The translations under genes were made by a program, and so were the position numbers. The notes under the pieces were generated by a model. It ran no database searches, had not been told where the DNA came from, and worked only from the letters and a program-made list of their open reading frames with translations. From Artemia franciscana (Eukaryota; Arthropoda; Branchiopoda; Anostraca; Artemiidae): DNA of 64,000 bases. Shown one piece after another: positions 1 through 11,930 of this stretch. The stretch covers positions 40,943,403 through 41,007,402 of the forward strand of contig NC_088873.1 of assembly GCF_032884065.1 (NCBI RefSeq), given 5' to 3'. Within the stretch, counting starts at the first letter, position 1. Each line of letters opens with the position of its first letter.

Positions 1-800
1 ACGAACAGAAATTATTACGCTAATGAGGGGCTCACCTCCTCCTAATACCTTGCTCTTTACGCTAAAGTATTTTAAGTAATTTCAACTATTTATTCTACGG
101 CTTTTGTGATTCAGGGGTCATTCTTTATGAATTGGGACAAAATTTAAGCTTTAATGTAAAGAGCAAGGTACTGACGAGGGGGTGAGCCCCTCACATATGT
201 ACTAAAAACATGAGAATACAAAAGTTCGTTACGTAAGCTAATTTATAAGTTACGTATATCTTTTGCTAATAAAAACATTCGTAAAAAATTAAAAGTTCTA
301 GTTGCCTTTTTAAGTAACCAAAAAATCAGAGGGCAACTAAGCTTCCTCCCCCGCTCCTTTTTTCTCAAAATCATTCGATCAAAACTGAGAAAGCCATTTA
401 GCCAAAAAAAATAAATATGCAAATTTCGTTTTAATTATTCCTCTGCGGAGAGCCAAAGTCAAAACATGCATTGATTCAAAAACGTTCAGAAATTAAATAA
501 AAAAACAAGTCTTTTAACTGAAAGTAAGGAGCGACATTAAAACTTAAAACGAACAGAAATCACTTCTATATGAAAGGGGCTGCTTCCTCATCAACACCCT
601 GCTCTTTACGCTAAAGTTTTTTACTGTTTTAAAAAGAAGAGTTGAGAGAAAGAGTCAAACCTTAGCGTAAAGAGCGGGGCGTTGACGAGGAAGCAGCCCC
701 TTTCATATACGAAGTACTTTCTGTTCGTTTTAAGTTTTAAATGTCGCTCCATACTTTCTGTTAAGAAACTTGTTTGTTTTTTTATTTAATTTTCATTAGG
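1..800. repeat. fragment of the large foldback repeat family (partial copy at window start)
   Basis: Two internal hairpins are visible. One spans about 1-200, with arms carrying ctcctcctaatacc / gaggggctc-type sequence and gctctttacgctaaag. The other spans about 540-750, with arms agaaatcacttctatatgaa and its complement. Same order and orientation as 60462-61260, with strong similarity, and reversed relative to 58130-58910. The element continues off the left edge. Confidence 0.85.
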
Positions 801-959
801 ATCGACCTAACTTCACTTCTTGAATGGGGCGGCTATAATACATAAGTACCGAGGTGCCAATCACGGGAGGGATTACCCTTTAGAATTTGAAAAGTACTTT
901 TTGGTTGTTTCATAAAAACATAAAAAGGCAAAATGCACCCTCCCCCTAGATTTTGAAAA

Positions 960-1400
960 ACGCCTTTGGTACTTGTTAATTATTCAGAACACACTGAAGC
1001 TCTTGATCTGAATGCAAGATCTGAGAAACCGGTTTCATAGCCACAAAGACAAGTGGCGGGAGACAGAATGCACTGGGATTATATAATTTGGGCAAGATAT
1101 TCGCACATTAGGGGGGGGGGTAAAGTATTCGGACAGCGTGAAATTAGAAAACAACTCTTACTTCACAAAATGCAGAATAATTGTAGCTAACACATTTTGC
1201 ACACTTTAGCTAACACAGACCAGCTACACTTTACCACCTATCCCCACCCACACCCAGTGTTTAAATATATAGCCCAAATTATAGTCCGACGCATTCTGTC
1301 ACCCGTCACTTGTCTGTGTGGCAACGCAACCGGTTTTGTCAAATCTTACATTCAGATCAAGAACTTAACTGGGTTCTCTGATCAACTACCCTATTATATA
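960..1400. repeat. inverted-repeat MITE, family B copy 1
   Basis: The left end ttcttgatctgaatgcaag-like arm with aaaccggttt is matched in reverse complement by aaccggtttt followed by cttacattcagatcaagaac near 1330-1370. The inner parts (tcttacttca...tgcagaataattgtag) recur in copies at 25912-26215 and 43503-43900. No coding capacity is visible. The element is probably a non-autonomous DNA transposon. Confidence 0.8.
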
Positions 1401-1409
1401 CCCTATTAA

Positions 1410-1970
1410 ATAATTAAATACCCTATTTGTATCTCAATAAACTCAATATAAATACTTGCCCCATTCCTCTACATTTTCATGAATTCAGCAAGTCAGGTCT
1501 AAATCAGAGACTCAATATTCATGGCATAATACTATTCAAATAATACATCGATGCTAAAATTGCCACTGGGGTTGAGGTTGTCTTGGATTGGAAGTCCAGA
1601 AGGTAATGCGCTATATTCTAAGCGGAGCGCCAATCGGGAGGGGTCGAGAAATAACTCCCTTACATTTTGAATGATACGTTCTTTAGTACTTTCACTATGA
1701 TAAATCGCCCCCTCCCTCTGGATCTTAAAAAAGACCATTTTTGTAGCTTCATAAATAAAATCGAAAACAAATCCATATCCCCTTCCCTCTACATTTTTGT
1801 GAATTGGCACCCCTGATTCAAAGGCAGTGGTGGTTTTGGCCTCTCTTGATTATCGGCCCCCTCTTGACTCGAATAAATGTTCTGGTCAAATTTTAACACA
1901 ATTTTCATTTCTCAACAAGATTTTATTTATTAACAAATTTTTTAATTTATTTGAATCTGACTTTTCTTAC
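1410..1970. other. unassigned A+T-rich sequence before the satellite
   Basis: No gene or clear repeat was recognised. A short C-rich/G-rich low-complexity texture (cccctccctct, ggggcg) resembles that between other dispersed repeats in the window. The open frame 1532-1810 (minus) has no recognisable domain. Confidence 0.4.
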
Positions 1971-1971
1971 T

Positions 1972-4900
1972 TTATATGAAAAAAGATATTGAAAAAATGA
2001 AAATTTCGGATTCAATTTGCCTATACCTACTGCACCCTCTGCTTTATTTTAATAAAAATAAATTTCAAAAACAGCAAAATGAGCTTAAATGTTATATTAT
2101 TCATTTGAATTTTTGCGCCCGGGGCAAATGCTACCCTCCCCCTATAACTGCCTTTCTTAAAACCTACCTAACAAACGTGTCTGAGTGATGCCTTGTTTAG
2201 GTAGTAAGCAAAAAGTCCCCTAAACTGGAATTCCGCGTTATTTTATAATCTATATTAATACAAAAAAAAAACAAAATAAATATACAAATCTTACTTGGTA
2301 TAATCTGTGAAATATTACGACGTTCAAATAAATGAATATGGAAAAAATGAAATTTTCGGATTCAATTTTCTTATGCTTACTGCTCTGCTCCCTCCACTTT
2401 ATATTAACAACAATAAAATCTCAAAAACAACAAAATGAATTTAAATGTCAGATTATTCATGTGAAATTTTACACCCAGAGAAAATACCGCCCCCCCCCCC
2501 CCTTATAACCGCCTCTCTTCAAAGCCTACCTAACAGACATGTCTGAGCGATGCCTTGTATAGGTAGTAAGCAAAAAGTCCCCTAAACTGGCATTCCGCGT
2601 TATTTTATAATCTATATTAATAAAAAAAATAATAAATACACAAATCTTACTTGGTATAATCTGTGAAATATTACGACGTTCAAATAAATGAATATGGAAA
2701 AGATATGGAAAAAATGAAATTTTCGGATTCAATTTTCTTATGCTTACTGCTCCTTCTACTTTATTTTAACAACAATAAAATTTCAAAAACAACAAAATGT
2801 CAGATTATTCATTTGAAATTTTACACCCAGAGAAAACGCCGCCCCCCCCCTTATAACCGCCTCTCTTCAAAGCCTACCTAATAGACATGTCTGAGCGATG
2901 CCTTGTTTAGGTAGTAAGCAAAAAGTCCCCTAAACTGGCATTCCGCGTTATTTTATAATCTATATTAATAAAAAAAAATAATAAATACACAAATCTTACT
3001 TGGTATAATCTGTGAAAAATTACGACGTTCAAATAAATGAATATGGAAAAGATATGGAAAAAATGAAATTTTCGGATTCAATTTGCTTATGCTTACTGCT
3101 CCCTCTACTTCATTTTAACAACAATAAAATCTCAAAAACAACAAAATGAATTTAAATGTCAGATTATTGATTTGAAATTTTACACCCAGAGAAAATGCCG
3201 CCCCCCCCTTATAACCGCCTCTCTTCAAAGCCTACCTAACAGACATGTCTGAACGATGCCTTGTATAGGTAGTAAGCAAAAAGTCCCCTAAACTGGAATT
3301 CCGCGTTATTTTATAATCTATATTAATAAAAAAAAAATAATAAATACACAAATCTTACTTGGTATAATCTGTGAAATATTACGACGTTCAAATAAATGAA
3401 TATGGAAGATATGGAAAAAATGAAATTTTCGGATTCAATTTTCTTATGCTTACTGCTCCTTCTACTTTATTTTAACAACAATAAAATTTCAAAAACAACA
3501 AAATGTCAGATTATTCATTTGAAATTTTACACCCAGAGAAAACGCCGCCCCCCCCCCTTATAACCGCCTCTCTTCAAAGCCTACCTAATAGACATGTCTG
3601 AGCGATGCCTTGTTTAGGTAGTAAGCAAAAAGTCCCCTAAACTGGCATTCCGCGTTATTTTATAATCTATATTAATAAAAAAAAATAATAAATACACAAA
3701 TCTTACTTGGTATAATCTGTGAAAAATTACGACGTTCAAATAAATGAATATGGAAAAGATATGGAAAAAATGAAATTTTCGGATTCAATTTGCTTATGCT
3801 TACTGCTCCCTCTACTTCATTTTAACAACAATAAAATCTCAAAAACAACAAAATGAATTTAAATGTCAGATTATTGATTTGAAATTTTACACCCAGAGAA
3901 AATGCCGCCCCCCCCTTATAACCGCCTCTCTTCAAAGCCTACCTAACAGACATGTCTGAACGATGCCTTGTATAGGTAGTAAGCAAAAAGTCCCCTAAAC
4001 TGGAATTCCGCGTTATTTTATAATCTATATTAATAAAAAAAAAATAATAAATACACAAATCTTACTTGGTATAATCTGTGAAATATTACGACGTTCAAAT
4101 AAATGAATATGGAAAAGATATGGAAAAAATGAAATTTTCGGATTCAATTTTCTTATGCTTACTGCTCCTTCTACTTTATTTTAACAACAATAAAATTTCA
4201 AAAACAACAAAATGTCAGATTATTCATTTGAAATTTTACACCCAGAGAAAACGCCGCCCCCCCCCCCTTATAACCGCCTCTCTTCAAAGCCTACCTAATA
4301 GACATGTCTGAGCGATGCCTTGTTTAGGTAGTAAGCAAAAAGTCCCCTAAACTGGCATTCCGCGTTATTTTATAATCTATATTAATAAAAAAAAATAATA
4401 AATACACAAATCTTACTTGGTATAATCTGTGAAAAATTACGACGTTCAAATAAATGAATATGGAAAAGATATGGAAAAAATGAAATTTTCGGATTCAATT
4501 TGCTTATGCTTACTGCTCCCTCTACTTCATTTTAACAACAATAAAATCTCAAAAACAACAAAATGAATTTAAATGTCAGATTATTGATTTGAAATTTTAC
4601 ACCCAGAGAAAATGCCGCCCCCCCCTTATAACCGCCTCTCTTCAAAGCCTACCTAACAGACATGTCTGAACGATGCCTTGTATAGGTAGTAAGCAAAAAG
4701 TCCCCTAAACTGGAATTCCGCGTTATTTTATAATCTATATTAATAAAAAAAAAATAATAAATACACAAATCTTACTTGGTATAATATGTGAAATATTACG
4801 ACGTTCAAATAAATGAATATGGAAAAGATATGGAAAAAATGAAATTTTCGGATTCAATTTTCTTATGCTTACTGCTCCTTCTACTTTATTTTAACAACAA

Positions 4901-5515
4901 TAAAATTTCAAAAACAACAAAATGTCAGATTATTCATTTGAAATTTTACACCCAGAGAAAACGCCGCCCCCCCCCCTTATAACCGCCTCTCTTCAAAGCC
5001 TACCTAATAGACATGTCTGAGCAATGCCTTGTTTAGGTAGTAAGCAAAAAGTCCCCTAAACTGGCATTCCGCGTTATTTTATGATCTATATTAATAAAAA
5101 AAATAATAAATACACAAATCTTGCTTGGTATAATCTGTGAAATATTACGACGTTCAAATAAATGAATATGGAAAAGATATGGAAAAAATGAAATTTTCGG
5201 ATTCAATTTGCTTATGCTTACTGCTCCCTCTACTTCATTTTAACAACAATAAAATCTCAAAAACAACAAAATAAATTTAAATGTCAGATTATTCGTTTGA
5301 AATTTTACACCCAGGGCAAATGTCGCCCTCCCCTATAACCGCCTCTCTTCAAACCCTACCTAACAAACGTGTCTGAGCGATGCCTGGTTTAGGTAGTAAG
5401 CAAAGAGTCCCCTAAACTGGCATTCCGCGTTATTTTATAATCTATATTAATACAAAAAAAAAAACAAAATAAATACACAAATCTTACTTGGTATAATCTA
5501 TGAAATGTTAGTGTT
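1972..5515. repeat. satellite array, ~349/360-bp monomers in ~709-bp dimers
   Basis: The marker ttcggattcaat recurs near 2006, 2355, 2721, 3069, 3427, 3778, 4138, 4488, 4847 and 5196. Spacings alternate around 349-351 and 358-366. The two monomer types differ: one has an extra gaatttaaatgtc segment and a Cys/Pro-poor middle, the other has a shorter aaaatgtcag junction. Between about 2721 and 4850 the dimers repeat almost unchanged every ~706-711 bp. Monomers at both edges are more diverged. Each monomer contains a poly-C run of varying length before cttataaccgcc. Short open frames starting MKYYDVQINEYG are by-products of the repeat. Confidence 0.93.
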
Positions 5516-7770
5516 CAACTAAATCCACTTTCTCAATGTTTCTTGTTCTACATTAACTGAGTAACTGACATGAATCATGAATTCAACTTTTTTTAATTGC
5601 TCTTGTGCAAGTTTCGTCAGCTTTGGAGCCACCGCGCAATGCAATGAATGAGGTCTCGTAATAATTATAAAATTGACCAGTGATGAGGATATACTAATTA
5701 TTAAAATAAATTGAGCGTTAATTTTAAATAGCTTGAAATCTTATGTGGAGGGTCTTGGGCATATATACCCAAGAGCTGTTCTAGGGGGAGGAAGAAAATT
5801 GCAAAAGTAATAGATACTAAAAATACATGAAATATTGTTTGATTAGGGTGGGGGAGGAGGGTAAACCCCTCCTCCTGTACTTGTCTGGAAGGACTTCTTT
5901 AAATTTGCTTCCATAGTAAATAATTAAGCTAGGTTTTAAAAACGGAAAATCATAACACTTAAGTTAATAAAATAGACAAGTCTATTTTATAATACCTTAT
6001 TATGTTTAATCTTACGCAGAGCCGTATCCGGGATTTTGTTCGTTTTTTGGAGGGGGCATTAAAATCTTCAAAAAACGCTTCAAAAATTAGTTGATATGCA
6101 TTTTTATTGCGTTTTTACGAATTGGATAAATATTTCGGTTTAGAGGGAGGGGGTCAAAACCCATAGCCCCTTGGGTACGTCCTTGGTCTTAGGCAAGCAC
6201 GTAGAGATTAACTACTTTCAAGTCTGGAGCGAAGTTGTAACAACAACAAAAATAAGGGAATGACAAAAAAAATCACAAAGATTATCATTTTTTTGGAAAT
6301 TCCGGACCTTGAGCAATTTAATTATAAATGACTATTCAATCATAAGGCATTTAATTATAAATTGATTATTTAACTACAAAATTGACAAGCGATGAGGAAA
6401 AGCTATTTATTAAAATAAGTTAAACATAGGCTAAATCCTAAAAAAAAACTCGAAATCTCATGCGGAAGGACTTGAAGATCACTGACGGGCGGAGGGACAT
6501 CACCCCCTGTTTTCCCTCTTATCCTGTTTTTTTTCTTTTTTACTCTTTTGTTAGGATAAATTTATCAGTTTGGTAAATTATTGGCACCTTTGTCACATTG
6601 GCTCCAAGATTTTGCTCATTGGAACCCTTGTCACATTGGACCTCCCCCAAGATTCACTCTAGATCCACCCCTGTCAGGGATGTACACAGGCCAGGGACAG
6701 ATCTTGGGGCTACAGGGGGCAAGGCAAAGCAAGCTTAAATTGTAAATTTTTCGGGCGAAAATTGTATCATTAACAATATTGACGATGTGGCAGGGGGTGG
6801 CAAAGTCTACATTAGCCCCCCCCCCCCCCGAAAAATTAACTAGCCCCAGCTCTGATGCAGGAATTTATCTGAGCTGAACGAGGAAATTTAAAGGGTATCC
6901 TGTATAAAAAGAAAATTGTTCGAGATTCACCAAAATTGTTTGTAATTTTTATCAGCAACAAAATTGGAATTTCAACATCTAAAAGTCGGCGAATTGAATA
7001 TTAGAGACCTTACTGGGATTCCCTGATCTTTATTAAATTTCCAATTTGTTGAAAAACAATAATATTGGATTCCCATACTCAAATCGAATTTTCAATTTGT
7101 TGACAAAAGAACATGTTGGATTACAAGATCATTCTTGCTTCCTCTTGATTTCTTTGATTTCCATCTTGTTTCCTGGATTTCCTCTTCTTTTGTTGTATTT
7201 CCATCATTAGCGTTGTTCGAATTCCTAGGTATATAGTCTAATATCTAGTGCTCATGATTCAGTTTCCCATTCTTCTTTCTGAAGCATCAATAAATACCAA
7301 AAAAGAAAAAACTCATTTATTTCACAAGAACAGAAAATTACAACAAAAACGGCTGCACTCTCTTACACCTCTATTACACCTCTTATTACACCTCTTAACG
7401 ACTGCACTTTATCATGGTGGAAATCAGTATTTTAACGGTGTAGTAGCAGGCCGACAGAAGAAACTTGAGCAAGAAATATCTTCCAAGCAGGAAAATAGTG
7501 ACACACGCACCTGAAATGAAGATGAAATTAAATCGAAGCACAAATAAAAGAAAGACTTCTTCCCTTCTTTTTACCTCCAGAGCTGAACGGTTGCAAGAAT
7601 AATGCCACGAATCCTGTCTTTTCTGAAGACCTTTGACTTATTCATCAGATCTGCTTAAAACCAAGATTCAGGTTAAATTTGGAATGAACTGAAAATCAAT
7701 ACGCACTAGAGTTAAGCTACCGCCAATAAATGAAATAAAATCTTTATAAAAATTGAGATAAACTAAGAAA
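5516..7770. other. dispersed-repeat debris
   Basis: No gene was recognised. Two related segments lie at about 5640-5760 and 6350-6475 (shared aaaattgac..gcgatgagga and tcttatg/tctcatgcgga). A fragment of the gccgtatcc dispersed repeat lies at 6010-6185. The rest is A+T-rich with poly-C/poly-G runs. Confidence 0.5.
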
Positions 7771-7789
7771 AAATGATGAAAACTGAGGG

Positions 7790-8490
7790 TTTAATGACAA
7801 CTTTGCATTCTCAACATGACATGCTAACTACGAATGCTGTATATACTATGTCGTGTGCAACCCTTATTTTTAAGTTCCTCCATGGTGAGTTGCCTTGGTG
7901 CTTTAAATCTTTTTCCAAAATTTTGTGCAAAATAAAAATTCGTATACACTTCGAAATAGAAACCATATGCAAATTCCGTAAACGAAAACAGTCAGATCTG
8001 ATTTTAATCCTTCCGTCGCGTGTCCTAAAGCATGGAACACACTCCCAGATGAAATCCGTGCCAATCACTCTTTCGGTACTTTTAAAACTCAGCTTAAGAA
8101 CTTTCTTACATTAAAATATAAAATGAATGCTTAAAGTTTTATTTATGACATTGATTAGTTTAATTTTAATTTATTTGTTATTGTTTGACTTATTATTATT
8201 ATTACAGAGGCTTGGAAGGTTGCTGTTTTTGCCCTATGCACTGGATGGGGTCAAAGGATCGATCGATTTTAAATGGTGGGATTGCTCAAGGATTGGTGTC
8301 TTCTCTTGTTACTTGAGTTTTTGTATTATTGTATTAACTTAATGAAGTGAATTCTTTGGTTTATTTGTTTTAACTTTAGTGTTATTTACCCTCCATACTA
8401 TGGGCCATGGAGCCTTATGGAGACCATTGGAATAGTGTTCTTGTAAATATTTTATTGTAATAATAAAAGGAACTGAACTGAACTGAACTG
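7790..8490 (+). pseudogene. non-LTR retrotransposon (LINE) 3' end: RT C-terminal remnant, 3' UTR and tail
   Basis: One frame gives LHSQHDMLTTNAVYTM and CATLIFKFLHGELPWCF, resembling the region after the RT domain of CR1/Jockey-type elements. After a frameshift just before 8030, the frame 8030-8134 reads AWNTLPDEIRANHSFGTF and ends ...KMNA, stop. The W-N-x-L-P motif is characteristic of these C termini. A 3' UTR follows, ending in aataataaaagg and an (aactg)n microsatellite at about 8470-8490, the usual tail of such elements. The 5' portion is missing. Confidence 0.8.
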
Positions 8491-9230
8491 AATGTGCAAT
8501 AAGATCAATTCCTGGAAATCTCAGTAACTCAAAATCTAATTTAGCAGATTTTTTTGTAAAAATTCCTGTGTCCATATAAAGGCGTACAGTAACAAAATTG
8601 ATGTCTAGAACAGGGTACTAGATCATGGTGATTATGAAAATCACCATGAAAACACTAAAAATTTAGTGTTATTTAGCCTCCATACTATGGGCCATGGAGC
8701 CTTATGGAGACCATTGGAATAGTGCTCTTGTAAACATTTTATTGTAATAATAAAAGGAACTGAACTGAACTGAACTGAATGTGCAATTAGATCAATTCCT
8801 GGAAATCTCAGTAACTCAAAATCTAATTTAGCAGATTTTTTTGTAAAAATTCCTGTGTCCATATAAAGGCGTACAGTAACAAAATTGATGTCTAGAACAG
8901 GGTACTAGATCATGGTGATTATGAAAATCACCATGAAAGCACTAAAAATTTAGTGTTATTTAGCCTCCATACTATGGGCCATAGAACCTTATGGAGACCA
9001 TTGGAATAGTGCTCTTGTAAACATTTTATTGTAATAATAAAAGGAACTGAACTGAGCTGAATGTGCAATTAGATCAATTCCTGGAAATCTCAGTAACTCA
9101 AAATCTAATTTAGCAGATTTTTTTGTAAAAATTCCTGTGTCCATATAAAGGCGTACAGTAACAAAATTGATGTCTAGAACAGGGTACTAGATCATGGTGA
9201 TTATGAAAATCACCTTCATTTGAATGTAAA
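8370..9230. repeat. three tandem copies of a ~290-bp LINE-tail/transposon-end junction
   Basis: The marker tttagtgttattta occurs near 8374, 8664 and 8950. Each unit runs from the LINE 3' UTR through the (aactg)n tail and then into sequence (gatgtctagaacagggtac) that is the reverse complement of the far end of the neighbouring element at about 11805-11880. Each unit ends in a hairpin, ggtgatt-atgaa-aatcacc. Copies differ by only a few substitutions and by the aactg repeat count. Confidence 0.87.
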
Positions 9231-11930
9231 ATTAGAACTATCATTTAAATGTTCCATCACTATCATATCCCTTTCGTGACTAACGAGACCTTACAGGACA
9301 TTACAGTATGTAAAAATCATTTGGGCATTTCCAAATTGATCACTGTAGTGATAAAATTAGTTGAGGAAAATTTGTCCTTGGCAACAGTCGCCAAAAAAAA
9401 AAATGTTCTCTTAAACAGACACTTTTGGAAAGGTCGCGTACGGCAAAGATTCGGATACAATGTATGAAAATGATAGGTATATTGAAAGAGTTCATCCAAG
9501 CAGAGCGTACTGAGATCTTCATCTTCAGGCAAATGAAGCTAGGCTGCCGTATTTCACAGCGTCCAACTACTTCCTACATGTGAGGTCTGTCAGGGTGCAT
9601 CTGCAAAATATTAAACAGCTGGAGCCTACCAATCCCGATATGTTTGACAATTTTCAGAACAGCAGATATGCTCTCCGTAGATCCTAAAATTTTTCGGCGG
9701 GTCTGTCGTCAGATTTGTTCATTGAGCAGGTCCTGTGCGCTCGTAGAAAACTAACGATGTTCTTACAAGGGAAAGCGGCATGAATGAGTTGCAGAGGCTG
9801 ACTTGGTTACTTTCAGCACCAACTTGTAGTGCATTAATTTTTCAATACAAAATTTTGCTAAATTGCAATATGAGAGAAGCGAATAGCGCAAAGAATTTAC
9901 AGAATTGAGGATTGGACGCGGCAGCCATAGCAAGTTTCTTTGCTTTCTTACTTAGAATACCTCTTTCGTAGAATATCGAAGCTTGTGAAACATTAATTCT
10001 GGAGTTACGGCTGAGGAAAAAGTCACCGTCGACATTGCTAGATCCGTCGGACAAGAAACCATGGACAGCATAACAAGGGGAAACGTCAACACGTACACAT
10101 TCAAGAAAAAATCGATGGCTGTAACGCTCGATAATAAGGCTGCACCAGTTATTAATGGACAGTCAGTTGCCGTTGATTCAGAAATGAGGATTTAGCGGCT
10201 GGTGACGATTTCTGGAAATTTTGGCAATAATTTGGAGTCATACTTTAAGTATGAATTGTGTTCGCCGCCTCCGTCACTTTTTGAAGCAAACGGTCTTCCA
10301 CGATTAGCCAATAAGCCGGCCCTCACCGATGCAATGTGGTGTTTAGTTGGAGAGCAGCTGCCTAAAAAATGAACACTTCGTCAAAGACTTCAGCGACAGG
10401 CATATAGTTCATGATGGTGGGGCACTACTTTAGCAAATCCCTTGGGGGAAAACCTCAACTTATGATAGTATCTGCCAGAAGTACGTTGACTGTGTTGCAC
10501 GGAAATACTAGTTGCAAAGGACGGCAGTGGTTTTCAGTGGATACTACCAAACACCTTCAATCAAAGACATCACCCATTTGAGACAGAAAGGGACACGATC
10601 GTTCCCACAGGTCAACTTTAACAGCAATATGGTCATTTCTACAAGGGAAGAAGAGTTCCTAAGCAACTTAAAGAATAAGCAAGCAGCCATAGCCATGACC
10701 AGTGACTGACCAAAGCTGGGTGTCAGGTACACCGGGCAGAAGGTGACGCTGATCTTTTCATTTTTCTAACTACAGTTTGATCAGCTTTTCTTCTGCCTAC
10801 TGTCCTGGCTGGAGACGACACAGATCTGCTTATACTCCTGTGTTATTACGCACAGACAGGTAGCCAAGCGATCTACTTTTACTCTGAGCCTTGAGCTGGA
10901 ATCTCAAAGGATATAGTTTGGGATATAAATGCAATAAAACTCAAACCTAGTTCTCGTATATGTAGCACAACACAATATGTCCACGCTTTTCTTGGGTGCG
11001 ATTCAACTTTTCGTGTCTATGGCACTGGGAAGTCAATGGGACTAAGGCTTCAGATAAAAAATGACGAGTTTTACGAAAGTGCTAAAGTTCTTATGGACCC
11101 ACTATCCACCAAGTACGACATTTCAGCTGCTGAGGAGAAAGCAATAATGCTTTTATATAAGTGCCCAGGCTCAATTTCAACCCTCAATCAGTTGCGTCAT
11201 CTCAAATTTTTTGAGAAAGTTGCAGCATCTCCTTCATATTTTGAGTTTAGAGTTCTCCCTCCCATCTGTGATGCTTGCAGTTTCCATTCATTTCGAGTTT
11301 ATTTGCATGTTAGATCATGGAAGGCCCTGAGATGTAATCTCGGCCCTATCCAGTTCGGTTGAATAATTCAGGATTAACTATATTGCCCTATTTTGATGAA
11401 CTACCAGCTGCCGCCCACTCTCTACTTGTAGTTTTTTACTTTAACCACAAAACTGACTGCTCAAATATGCGATGCACTTGCAAAAGAAATGGCATGAAAT
11501 GCACCTGGACCTGTGGACCTTGCAAGGGAACAAGATGTGCTAACTGTTTTACAACTGAGTTTCTCGGAGTTGATGATCTGGAAGATAAAGAAGATATATA
11601 AATATTGATATTTCGATTTTTTATCACACTTGTATATTTTAAATTGAAAAAGTCGAGAATGTTTTCACTGTTAGTTAAAATATCGAATTGGGTGATAGTT
11701 GTCATTCTACATCTTATGAGTGGTTACTGTCAGATTAAGCGTGGTTTAGCACTGATGGAATATTTAAGTGAAAGTTTTCATTTTGCATTAAAATAAGGTG
11801 ATATTTATAATCACCGTGATTTAGCACCCTATTCTAGACATCAATTTTATAGTTGTGCGCCTTTATATGTAAAAACAAATTTCACCTCCTCAAAATCAAC
11901 TTCAACCTCAAAAACCAAATTTGTTATTTT
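9230..11930 (+). mobile_element. putative transposable element with inverted ends carrying a decayed large ORF
   Basis: The left end (about 9130-9230, the last of three tandem copies) and the right end (about 11805-11880) are inverted. Both hold cctttatat, gatgtctaga and a ggtgatt...aatcacc hairpin, in mirrored order. Between them lies a single decayed coding region in the plus direction, listed separately. No transposase motif that I know is visible. The exact termini and target duplication are not resolved because the left end is amplified. Confidence 0.6.
9470..11601 (+). pseudogene. decayed member of a large metazoan protein family with acidic motifs and a C-terminal CXC-like cluster
   Basis: Frameshifted and stop-interrupted, but colinear motifs can be read in order: LKEFIQAERT (about 9485), VHLQNIKQLEPTNPDMF (about 9595), SSDLFIEQVLCAR (about 9710), MNELQRLTWLLSAPTCSAL (about 9780), YELCSPPPSLFEANG (about 10250), FSGYYQTPSIKDITHLRQ (about 10530), VNFNSNM then EEFLSNLKNKQ (about 10615), EGDADLFIF (about 10740), GDDTDLLILLCYYAQTG (about 10815), HAFLGCDSTFRVYGTGKS (about 10980), LPP..CDACSFHSFRVYLHV (about 11255), and a cysteine cluster NMRCTCKRNGMKCTW..CGPCKGTRC (11467-11545). 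I recognise this motif order from large uncharacterised proteins repeated in many invertebrate genomes. The spaced acidic motifs (DAD, DDTD, GCD) suggest a metal-dependent nuclease-like core. That function is inference. Confidence 0.75.

Noticed and set aside
2663-4982. Repeated open frames encoding the same MKYYDVQINEYG... peptide, looking like a gene family
   Set aside because: They are the same frame in successive satellite monomers. The alternate monomers are frame-disrupted, poly-C length changes alter the ends, and no domain is visible.
7248-7514. 88-codon open frame with Leu/His-rich repeat
   Set aside because: Composition follows a local ctcttacacc repeat; no domain or homologous motif.
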